Of a stretch of 5,171 bases of DNA, positions 1 through 5,171 are shown one piece after another. Made by a program: the position numbers and the translations under genes. The stretch covers positions 1 to 5,171 of the forward strand of contig DPCJ01000066.1 of the NCBI GenBank assembly GCA_003516705.1. The letters are read 5' to 3'. The notes beneath the pieces were generated by a model, which was given only the letters and a program-made list of their open reading frames with translations, had not been told where the DNA came from and did not search any database. How positions within the stretch are numbered: the first letter of the stretch is position 1; the number at the start of each line of letters is the position of its first letter. This DNA is from Prolixibacteraceae bacterium. Its GTDB lineage: Bacteria; Bacteroidota; Bacteroidia; Bacteroidales; Prolixibacteraceae.

Positions 1-1
1 G

Positions 2-1495
2 AACCTGGCAAAGGCGAATTTCAGTACCGATGATCCTTTTGCAGAAGTAAAATTAGACGACCATGTAAAAATACCGGTACCTATAACTGAGCTTACACGC
101 GAAAGCCTGAAGGATTTCGGCCTTGATAATAAAAGTGTTCTTCGCAGCAAAAATATGTTTGCTCTTGGTTTGGTTTGCTGGATGTTTAATCGTCCGCTCG
201 ATTACATCGATGAATACATCAAAACCAAATTTGCCAAGAAGCCGGGTGTGGCCGAATCGAATATAAAAGTGTTGCACGACGGGTTTAACTACGGTATGAA
301 CCTACAACACATGACACCAAATTTCATTGTTCATCCGGCAGATATCGAAAAAGGAACCTACCGTAATATCAGCGGAAATGTGGCCACTGCCTGGGGGTTT
401 CTGGCTGCATCCGAAAAATCGGGACGTTCATTATTTTTGGGTTCTTATCCGATTACACCAGCTACTGAAATTCTTTCAACACTTGCTGAAAGAAAAGATT
501 TGGGAGTAAAAACTTTTCAGGCTGAAGATGAAATTGCAGGAATTGCTTCTGCAATTGGTGCTTCTTTTGCCGGAAATCTTGCTATTACAACAACTTCAGG
601 TCCGGGGCTGGCCCTGAAATCGGAAGCTATCGGTTTGGCAGTTATGGCCGAAGTTCCGCTGGTTGTGGTAAATGTGCAACGCGGCGGGCCGTCAACTGGT
701 TTACCAACAAAAACAGAACAGTCAGATTTGTTGCAGGCGCTTTATGGACGCAATGGTGAAAGCCCGGTTGTTGTAGTTGCTGCCAGTACACCATCCGATT
801 GTTTCTGGTATGCATTTATGGCATCGAAGATTGCTTTGGAAAGAATGGTCCCGGTTATTCTTTTAACCGACGGTTTTTTAGGCAACGGCAGCGAGCCGTG
901 GAAAATTCCGGCAATGGCAGAACTTCCGTCTATTACACCGCGAATGGCCAAAAATGCTGAAACTTTTAAAGCGTATGCACGCGACTCTAAAACACTGGCA
1001 AGAGAATGGGCAATTCCCGGAATGGCTGGTTTTGAACATCGTATTGGCGGTCTTGAAAAAAATGCTGCCGGAAATGTAAGTCACGATCCTGATAATCATC
1101 AGGTAAACTCTGATATCAGGGAGAATAAAGTTCAGCGGGTGGTTGACCTTATACCCGATCTCGAACTTTATGGCGATGAAGATGGCGAAGTTCTTTTGGT
1201 GGGATGGGGTGGTACTTATGGCCACATGATTAGTGCAGCCCGCGAATTACGCGAAGAGGGCAGAAGTGTTAGCCTGGCGCATTTCAATTACATCAAACCA
1301 CTGCCAAAAAATACTGCTGAAGTTTTCGGAAAGTTCAAAAAAATAATTGTAGGCGAACTCAACCTTGGGCAGTTTGCCGGGTATTTGCGTACTGTTTTAC
1401 CTCAGTTCAGCTACCACCAGGTAAATAAACTGAAAGGTTTACCATTTACAGTTAACGAAATCAAACAAAGCGTTTATAAATTGATGGAGGAATAA
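2..1495 (+). CDS. korA: 2-oxoacid:ferredoxin oxidoreductase, alpha subunit (fused gamma-alpha type), 5'-truncated by window edge
   Basis: Catalytic alpha chain of a 2-oxoglutarate (or broader 2-oxoacid):ferredoxin oxidoreductase, a cytoplasmic enzyme that with KorB converts 2-oxoacid plus CoA to acyl-CoA and CO2 while reducing ferredoxin. The reading frame is open from base 2, so the ATG at 155 is internal and the true start lies upstream; 497 residues are visible and, against a usual ~610-620, about 120 are missing. Visible residues 1 to ~118 are the end of the gamma-like domain. The pyrimidine-binding domain follows, with the family substrate-binding motif YPITP at 149-153, TSGPG at 198-202 and RGGPSTGLPT at 227-236. 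A C-terminal domain starts near VLLVGWGG (397-404). The gene ends 3 nt before korB, so the two are surely co-transcribed. Substrate preference (2-oxoglutarate versus other 2-oxoacids) cannot be fixed from sequence alone. Confidence 0.95.
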   Translation, partial: NLAKANFSTDDPFAEVKLDDHVKIPVPITELTRESLKDFGLDNKSVLRSKNMFALGLVCWMFNRPLDYIDEYIKTKFAKKPGVAESNIKVLHDGFNYGMNLQHMTPNFIVHPADIEKGTYRNISGNVATAWGFLAASEKSGRSLFLGSYPITPATEILSTLAERKDLGVKTFQAEDEIAGIASAIGASFAGNLAITTTSGPGLALKSEAIGLAVMAEVPLVVVNVQRGGPSTGLPTKTEQSDLLQALYGRNGESPVVVVAASTPSDCFWYAFMASKIALERMVPVILLTDGFLGNGSEPWKIPAMAELPSITPRMAKNAETFKAYARDSKTLAREWAIPGMAGFEHRIGGLEKNAAGNVSHDPDNHQVNSDIRENKVQRVVDLIPDLELYGDEDGEVLLVGWGGTYGHMISAARELREEGRSVSLAHFNYIKPLPKNTAEVFGKFKKIIVGELNLGQFAGYLRTVLPQFSYHQVNKLKGLPFTVNEIKQSVYKLMEE

Positions 1496-1498
1496 GCG

Positions 1499-2512
1499 AT
1501 GGCCGATATTCAATATACAGTTAAAGATTTTAAAAGCGAAAATGAAGTTCGCTGGTGTCCGGGTTGTGGCGATTATGCCATTATGAATGCGGTACAACGT
1601 ACCATGGCCGGACTTGGAATTCCACACGAAATGTATGCAGTGATTTCCGGAATCGGATGTTCATCGCGGTTTCCGTACTACATGAGTACTTTTGGTTTTC
1701 ACACCATTCACGGAAGGGCGACGGCCGTAGCATCGGGTGTGAAACTTGCAAACCCCGATTTGAATGTTTGGGTTATTACCGGCGACGGCGACGGCATGGC
1801 CATCGGTGGAAACCATTTTATCCACCTGGTAAGAAGAAACATTGATTTGAATGTGATTCTCTTCAATAATAAAATTTACGGACTTACAAAAGGCCAATAT
1901 TCGCCAACTACTGACCGCGGGTTTAAAACAAAAACTTCACCTTTTGGCACTGTTGAAGACCCTTTTGTACCGGGTCAGCTGGTTTTGGGAGCGCGGGGAA
2001 CTTTCTATGCCCGTTCAATCGACAGCAACCTGAAACTGAGTCAGTCGGTTTTTGAATCGGCAGCCAGCCATAAAGGAACTTCAGTGGTTGAAGTGCTTCA
2101 GAATTGTGTGATTTTTAACGATGGTATTCACGACGCCATTACCGATCCGCAATTCAGAGCCGACCGACAACTGATTCTCGAACATGGCAAACCCATGCTT
2201 TTTGGCGCAAACAACGAAAAAGGCATTGTTTTCGATAACAGGGGAAAACTGAAAGTTGCTGTAATAGGAGAGAATGGAGTAACCATCGACGACATTCTGG
2301 TACACGATGAAACAGAGGTTGATCCGACTGTTCACATGGCTTTGATTAATATGCAGTACCCTGATTTTCCGGTTGCTTTTGGCGTTATCCGCAAAGTGGC
2401 AGCCCTTGTTTACGATGTCGAAATGGTTGCTCAGATTAAACAGGTTCAGCAAACTCGCAAAATCAAGTGTGTTGATGATTTACTTAAATCGGGTAATACG
2501 TGGGAAGTGTAG
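1499..2512 (+). CDS. korB: 2-oxoacid:ferredoxin oxidoreductase, beta subunit (TPP- and 4Fe-4S-binding)
   Basis: Partner of KorA that carries thiamine diphosphate and the single 4Fe-4S cluster passing electrons to ferredoxin. The 337-aa protein is complete. It shows WCPGCGDY (Cys20, Cys23), GIGCSS (Cys54) and LQNC (Cys203), matching the four cluster ligands known in this family. The TPP/Mg motif is GDGDGMAIGGNH (95-106) followed by FNNKIYGLTKGQYSPTT (122-138). These features support an active enzyme. The ATG start is well placed: it follows the korA stop by 3 nt and has GGAGG at 1486-1490, 8 nt upstream, inside the last korA codons. Bacteroidota genes often lack such a site, so this one may be partly a by-product of the Glu-Glu codons. 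Residues ~210-337 form the usual C-terminal extension of this subfamily. Nothing appears broken. The gene is followed by two hairpins, the second a strong terminator candidate. Confidence 0.96.
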   Translation: MADIQYTVKDFKSENEVRWCPGCGDYAIMNAVQRTMAGLGIPHEMYAVISGIGCSSRFPYYMSTFGFHTIHGRATAVASGVKLANPDLNVWVITGDGDGMAIGGNHFIHLVRRNIDLNVILFNNKIYGLTKGQYSPTTDRGFKTKTSPFGTVEDPFVPGQLVLGARGTFYARSIDSNLKLSQSVFESAASHKGTSVVEVLQNCVIFNDGIHDAITDPQFRADRQLILEHGKPMLFGANNEKGIVFDNRGKLKVAVIGENGVTIDDILVHDETEVDPTVHMALINMQYPDFPVAFGVIRKVAALVYDVEMVAQIKQVQQTRKIKCVDDLLKSGNTWEV

Positions 2513-2520
2513 AGAATAAA

Positions 2521-2546
2521 TAATCAAAGCAAACTTGCTCTGATTA
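2521..2546. other. Imperfect hairpin just after korB
   Basis: An inverted repeat begins 8 nt after the korB stop: arm 2521-2531 pairs with 2536-2546, leaving a 4-nt loop. In a + strand transcript there is one A-C mismatch (2527/2540); in a - strand transcript the same position is a G-U wobble, so the stem is fully paired. No long U-tract follows on either side, so it is not a classical terminator alone. It could protect the korAB 3' end or add to termination of read-through from the opposite gene. The role is inference. Confidence 0.45.
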
Positions 2547-2561
2547 GTGTGGTAAATTAAA

Positions 2562-2612
2562 TATTAAAAAGAGAGGCTTCAGTAAATGTAACTGAAGCCT
2601 CTCTTTTTAATA
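2562..2612. terminator. Bidirectional rho-independent terminator between korB and the convergent barrel-protein gene
   Basis: Perfect 22-bp arms (2562-2583 and 2591-2612) flank a 7-nt loop, AAATGTA. The GC-richer core is GAGAGGCTTCAGT and its complement. Because the outer part of each arm is A-rich on the left and T-rich on the right, a transcript from either strand has the core stem followed by UUUUUAAUA. The element sits 49 nt after the korB stop and 8 nt beyond the stop of the - strand gene, the position expected for a shared terminator of two converging genes. Confidence 0.9.
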
Positions 2613-2620
2613 CAATTAAT

Positions 2621-3175
2621 TCAGAATTTTAAAGCAACACCAAGATTTAAATAGGCAATCCCATAACCTAACTCCAATAAGCCTGCCAGGTTATCACTGA
2701 AATAGTACCTGCCACCCAAATACCACGAATAAACCAATCCTCCCCTTACCGGATCATCATAATTTCCAGCGCTTCCATGTGATTTTGAAGAAACAGCGTT
2801 AAACCCAAGCATCAGTCCGGTGTAAGTATCCAGTTTATCGATAAACTGATAGTGCAATGAACCTCTTGCGCCAATGATCATACTCGAATAGCTCCATCCA
2901 TAACCTGAGTAATCCCATTTCGCACCTGTGTATCCAAAATAACCACCAATTCCTAATGAACTGTTTTCATCAAACAATTCATCTTTTACACCTACTTCGA
3001 AAGAGGCAGAAACCGGAGGAATTCTGTTGGTGTAATAGCTTCCGGTGTAAAGAGTGCTACCAAAACCAATCCCAAGATTTAAAACCTTATCCCCTTTTAT
3101 AAAGGTGGTATTTTGCGCAAACAAAACCTGTCCAAGAAAAAAGACCGCAATAAATAAAAAGAAGATTTTTTTCAT
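2621..3175 (-). CDS. Small outer-membrane beta-barrel-like protein of unknown function
   Basis: A complete 184-aa exported protein. Residues 1-20 form a signal peptide: MKK, then a strongly hydrophobic Phe/Leu/Ile stretch, with likely signal peptidase I cleavage near Ala20 before QNTTF. No lipobox cysteine is visible. The mature part is rich in Gly, Tyr, Ser and aromatic residues in alternating polar/apolar runs (e.g. LGIGGYFGYTG, GLMLGFNAV, YLGGRYYF), and it ends in GVALKF with a terminal Phe, the usual signal for outer-membrane barrel insertion. The size suits an eight-stranded barrel of the small OmpA/OmpW-like type. No enzymatic motif or peptidoglycan-binding domain is seen, and I do not recognise a named family. 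It is a single-gene unit, convergent with korB and sharing its terminator. Its ATG at 3175 is preceded by a candidate promoter. Confidence 0.85.
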   Translation of the reverse strand: MKKIFFLFIAVFFLGQVLFAQNTTFIKGDKVLNLGIGFGSTLYTGSYYTNRIPPVSASFEVGVKDELFDENSSLGIGGYFGYTGAKWDYSGYGWSYSSMIIGARGSLHYQFIDKLDTYTGLMLGFNAVSSKSHGSAGNYDDPVRGGLVYSWYLGGRYYFSDNLAGLLELGYGIAYLNLGVALKF

Positions 3176-3202
3176 AGATAAAATGTTTAATTATTAATTC
3201 TA

Positions 3203-3234
3203 TAAATTTAAGACATTGATGTATTAAATTCAAT
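3203..3234 (-). promoter_or_regulatory. Candidate Bacteroidota-type promoter of the barrel-protein gene
   Basis: Read on the - strand, ATTG (3234-3231) is followed after 20 nt by TAAATTTA (3210-3203). This resembles the Bacteroidota pattern TTTG, ~19-20 nt, TAnnTTTG, with one mismatch in each box. It lies 28-59 nt upstream of the ATG at 3175. The surrounding DNA is very AT-rich, so a chance match is possible. Confidence 0.4.
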
Positions 3235-3240
3235 GATTAT

Positions 3241-3292
3241 GATTAAAAAAAATAATTAACAAAATTGAAAATTCGAAGGAGGATTGTTAATT
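3241..3292 (-). terminator. Possible weak terminator of the pabB-pabC unit
   Basis: On the - strand, a 9-nt arm (3292-3284, AATTAACAA) and its perfect complement (3262-3254) enclose a 21-nt spacer and are followed directly by ATTTTTTTT (3253-3245). It lies 32 nt after the stop of the class IV aminotransferase gene. The stem contains only one G-C pair and the loop is long, so it would be weak. If it does not work, transcription would run into the barrel-protein gene on the same strand. Confidence 0.4.
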
Positions 3293-3323
3293 CCTGATTT
3301 TATGCGATATATTATGTGTCAAA

Positions 3324-3923
3324 TCAAATTGATATGGATTTGATTTCAAGATTAGGCATTTTCTCAAAATCCGACATGGCATTAATTAAGCCAACTTTAG
3401 TAAAGTCAGAAAGGCTGGCCAATGTAATTCTTGTTTCATTTATTCTACCTTCAGCTAAGAGTTTTTCTCTTTGAGTTCCTCTTAATAAAGGAGTATTGGG
3501 AGTCCACCATTTTTTGCCATCGAAGAAAACAAGGTTGGCCGAAAAGCTGTCGGTAATCAAGCCATTTTTTACGATGATTATGTCATCGCAGGTTCCCCTT
3601 TTTTCAAAAAGTGCCTCCAGATTTTTGCGATCGGCATATTTGAATTGGTAATCAATATTATTGTCCACTACCAGTTGAAGCGAGTTTACCACCCGATAAA
3701 CGTGCGGAATAAATTCAATTTTTTCGATTTGTCGGCCATAAATCACACGGCAACGAAATAATCCGGTTTGGGCAAAACCCGGAACCTGAATTTGTTGCTC
3801 CAGTAAAATTTCATCTTCAGCATCGAATTTTAACTTTCGGGTGTGTGAAAACCGGGCCTGATGAAATTCAAGATTTTCAAGCCTGCCATCAGCACATTTT
3901 ATGGTTTCAAGCAATTGGTACAT
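3324..3923 (-). CDS. pabC: Aminotransferase class IV family protein, probable 4-amino-4-deoxychorismate lyase
   Basis: A fold-type IV PLP enzyme of 199 aa, likely the cytoplasmic lyase that splits 4-amino-4-deoxychorismate into p-aminobenzoate and pyruvate for folate synthesis. Motifs seen: the N-terminal EFHQARF (19-25, the H..R pair typical of class IV), the probable PLP Schiff-base lysine Lys100 in YADRKNLEAL, and the class IV block DSFSANLVFF (125-134) followed by WTPNTPLLRGTQREKLL (140-156), then LINAM (179-183). The acidic residue that usually is Glu in the T-E-x-x-x-N motif is Asp125 here, a conservative change. At 199 aa it is shorter than the ~270 of E. coli PabC. The function call rests mainly on the gene partner: the start overlaps the end of pabB by 17 nt (3907-3923), implying translational coupling. 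A D-amino-acid or branched-chain aminotransferase is less likely given the size and context. Confidence 0.85.
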   Translation of the reverse strand: MYQLLETIKCADGRLENLEFHQARFSHTRKLKFDAEDEILLEQQIQVPGFAQTGLFRCRVIYGRQIEKIEFIPHVYRVVNSLQLVVDNNIDYQFKYADRKNLEALFEKRGTCDDIIIVKNGLITDSFSANLVFFDGKKWWTPNTPLLRGTQREKLLAEGRINETRITLASLSDFTKVGLINAMSDFEKMPNLEIKSISI

Positions 3924-4881
3924 ACACTTTTTTCAACATTTCTTCGTACTCTTTTTTAGCTTCACTCATAAAGGTAATCCCGCCACCACTTTTATATATC
4001 AGGTTGTCTCCATCAATTTCGATGTACCTGATGAGTACACAACTGTCGAGGTTTTTTCCATCGAAAACTCCAAATACACCAGTGTAATAACCTCTTTTAT
4101 AATTTTCGGCAGCTTTTATTATTTCGAGCGTTTTCTTTTTTGGCGCCCCCGAAACTGAACCTGCCGGCAGTAATGCATAAATAATATCGCCAATTTGTTC
4201 AGCGTAATTGGCAGTCAATACTCCCGAAATTGCCGAACTTACCTGCAACAAGTTTTTGTTATTGGTTTTAATATGGCTGATGTACCTGAATTCGTCAACC
4301 TTCACATCCTCAGCAACCAGACTAAGGTCGTTGCGAATAAGATCAACAATTGTGTTGTGTTCGGCAAGTTCTTTTTTGTCGCTCAGTATTTTATCAATCG
4401 CATTCTCCTGGTCGGCGTCAATCGTTCCCTTCATGGGGTGAGAGAAAATTTTGCCATCCTGAATCTGCACAAAACGCTCAGGCGAAAAACAGACAAATTC
4501 GTTTTCGAGATAAATTTTAAAAGGTGCCAGGCTGGAAGCAAAAATCTCAGCAGGTGTCAGGTTTGTTTTAACAGGCGTGGGTTGTGTGTAATTTAAAAGA
4601 TAAGTGTCACCATTCAGGATGTGTTTTTTTACCCGTTTGAACCCGTTTTTGTATTGTTCAAACGAAACGGGAGAAGTCTCCCAGTATTTCAATTTGATTT
4701 TTTCCCGATTCTCGGGTAGTTTGGAGAAACCCGGAATTTCAAGCCACAATTTCAGGTCATTCTCATTCAACGGAAACAACCGGGGTTTTTCCATTTCGAA
4801 ATCAATCAGAAACACAAATGGTTCGCCAAGTTTGCCAAGGCGGTTCATTTGATTTTTTATTTCTCCTGATTGTTTCATCAT
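3907..4881 (-). CDS. pabB: Aminodeoxychorismate synthase component I
   Basis: Chorismate-binding enzyme that adds ammonia to chorismate to give 4-amino-4-deoxychorismate, the first step to p-aminobenzoate and folate. Numbered from the ATG at 4881 (324 aa), it has YLLNYTQP (94-101), HPMKGT with Lys151 (the PxKGT lysine that marks PabB, where TrpE has Ala), the HNTIVDLIRNDL block (175-186), LLPAGSVSGAPKKKT (237-251), GYYTGVFG (264-271), SGGGIT (298-303) and the C-terminal EYEEM with the likely metal ligand near Glu311. It is much shorter than E. coli PabB (~450) because the N-terminal domain is reduced. The glutaminase partner PabA/TrpG is not in the window. Start choice: the frame also offers TTG at 4890, but that codon sits inside a perfect -7-like element, so ATG 4881 or the adjacent ATG 4878 is preferred. 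The 3' end overlaps pabC by 17 nt. Confidence 0.93.
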   Translation of the reverse strand: MMKQSGEIKNQMNRLGKLGEPFVFLIDFEMEKPRLFPLNENDLKLWLEIPGFSKLPENREKIKLKYWETSPVSFEQYKNGFKRVKKHILNGDTYLLNYTQPTPVKTNLTPAEIFASSLAPFKIYLENEFVCFSPERFVQIQDGKIFSHPMKGTIDADQENAIDKILSDKKELAEHNTIVDLIRNDLSLVAEDVKVDEFRYISHIKTNNKNLLQVSSAISGVLTANYAEQIGDIIYALLPAGSVSGAPKKKTLEIIKAAENYKRGYYTGVFGVFDGKNLDSCVLIRYIEIDGDNLIYKSGGGITFMSEAKKEYEEMLKKVYVPIA

Positions 4882-4887
4882 GCCCGG

Positions 4888-4895
4888 CAAAAGTA
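4888..4895 (-). promoter_or_regulatory. Candidate -7 element of the pabB-pabC unit
   Basis: Read on the - strand this is TACTTTTG, an exact fit to the Bacteroidota -7 consensus TAnnTTTG. It ends only 6 nt before the ATG at 4881, so transcription would begin at or next to the start codon. No good TTTG box is seen 19-20 nt upstream, which lowers confidence. Confidence 0.45.
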
Positions 4896-4971
4896 GAAAA
4901 AAATGGTTTCTAATCGGAATGAAAGCTTAGGAAAGTCCGGCTCCCTGCTACGTCACTCCCGAAAATATTTC

Positions 4972-4979
4972 TATTTTTA
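4972..4979 (+). promoter_or_regulatory. Candidate -7 element of the yggS-family gene
   Basis: TATTTTTA differs from the Bacteroidota TAnnTTTG consensus only at the last base and lies 16 nt upstream of the GTG chosen as start. A matching -33 TTTG is not evident. It supports the start at 4996 over the upstream in-frame ATG at 4903, which it would leave out of the transcript. Confidence 0.3.
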
Positions 4980-4995
4980 CTGCAAATCAAAAATC

Positions 4996-5171
4996 GTGTA
5001 CATCGCCAGAAATATTGCCTCAGTTGCTCAGTCGATACCCGCCGGGGTAAAGCTTGTTGCGGTTTCGAAAACAAAACCCGTGGAAGATATACTTGAAGCT
5101 TACCAGGCAGGTCAGAAAGCTTTTGGCGAAAACAAAGTTCAGGAATTGGTTCAAAAATTTGAAGCGCTTCC
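4996..5171 (+). CDS. yggS: YggS/PROSC-family PLP homeostasis protein, 3'-truncated by window edge
   Basis: The first 58 codons of a pyridoxal-phosphate-binding protein of the YggS/YBL036C/PROSC family, a cytoplasmic single-domain alanine-racemase-like barrel that binds PLP without known catalysis and helps keep vitamin B6 and amino-acid pools in balance. Visible motifs are KLVAVSKTKPVEDILEAY, holding the PLP lysine of VSKTKP (Lys25 counted from this start), and AFGENKVQELV. The family is ~220-230 aa, so about three quarters lies beyond the window. Start: no ATG lies near the expected N-terminus; GTG at 4996 gives the family-like VYIARNIASVAQSIPAGVK. An in-frame ATG at 4903 would add 31 residues that do not look like the family. 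The gene is divergent from pabB. Its proximity to a PLP-dependent enzyme gene (pabC) may be chance. Confidence 0.9.
   Translation, partial: MYIARNIASVAQSIPAGVKLVAVSKTKPVEDILEAYQAGQKAFGENKVQELVQKFEAL

Noticed and set aside
878..1225. 115-aa open frame on the - strand
   Set aside because: It is antisense to well-conserved korA coding sequence and has no domain signs.
155..1495. ATG at 155 as the start of korA
   Set aside because: The same frame is open back to base 2 and encodes gamma-domain sequence typical of the family, so this Met is internal and the gene begins outside the window.
1781..1795. Short tandem repeat GGCGACGGCGACGGC
   Set aside because: It encodes the GDGDG part of the KorB TPP-binding motif, so protein function explains the repeat.
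2081..2452. 123-aa open frame on the - strand
   Set aside because: It is an antisense shadow of korB with no family features or plausible initiation context.
4195..4596. 133-aa open frame on the + strand
   Set aside because: It lies wholly antisense to pabB, which has full family motifs; the translated product shows no recognisable domain.
4941..4960. Repeated CTCCC in the pabB-yggS gap as a possible operator
   Set aside because: The two copies are only 5 nt each, with no symmetry or further copies; chance is sufficient.
1..5171. Possible novel defence, mobile or CRISPR system
   Set aside because: All sizeable coding regions except the barrel protein belong to well-known housekeeping families, and I found no repeat arrays, transposase, integrase or toxin-antitoxin features.

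Overview
The window looks like ordinary chromosomal DNA of a Bacteroidota bacterium, probably an environmental or anaerobic member (inference). Supporting signs are the fused-type KorA/KorB 2-oxoacid:ferredoxin oxidoreductase, the short two-gene pabB-pabC layout, a small outer-membrane barrel with an N-terminal signal peptide and C-terminal Phe, AT-rich gene gaps, and upstream elements resembling the Bacteroidota -7 consensus TAnnTTTG. I see no mobile element, CRISPR array, tRNA or rRNA, and no convincing novel system.

Layout. Bases 2-2512 on the + strand hold the last ~497 codons of korA and complete korB, 3 nt apart: a pyruvate/2-oxoglutarate-type ferredoxin oxidoreductase. The gap 2513-2620 holds two tandem hairpins; the second has 22-bp perfect arms and U-rich flanks on both strands, so it can terminate korB and the convergent gene from the other side. 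Bases 2621-3175 (- strand) encode a 184-aa exported predicted beta-barrel protein of unknown function with a candidate promoter at 3203-3234. The gap 3176-3323 also carries an AT-rich hairpin followed by a T-tract, a possible terminator for the next - strand unit. Bases 3324-4881 (- strand) form an overlapping pair, pabB then an aminotransferase class IV gene (pabC-like), which together would convert chorismate to p-aminobenzoate for folate. A 114-nt divergent intergenic region (4882-4995) separates pabB from a yggS-family PLP-homeostasis gene that starts near 4996 (+ strand) and runs off the window.

How the genes work together. KorAB carries out central 2-oxoacid oxidation, or reductive carboxylation, with ferredoxin. 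PabB makes 4-amino-4-deoxychorismate, using ammonia from a glutaminase subunit not present here, and PabC releases pyruvate to give p-aminobenzoate. The barrel protein and the YggS homologue appear unrelated to these pathways. The most useful second looks are at start-site and promoter geometry (pabB, yggS), the tandem hairpins after korB, and the conservative Glu-to-Asp change in the PabC-like enzyme.
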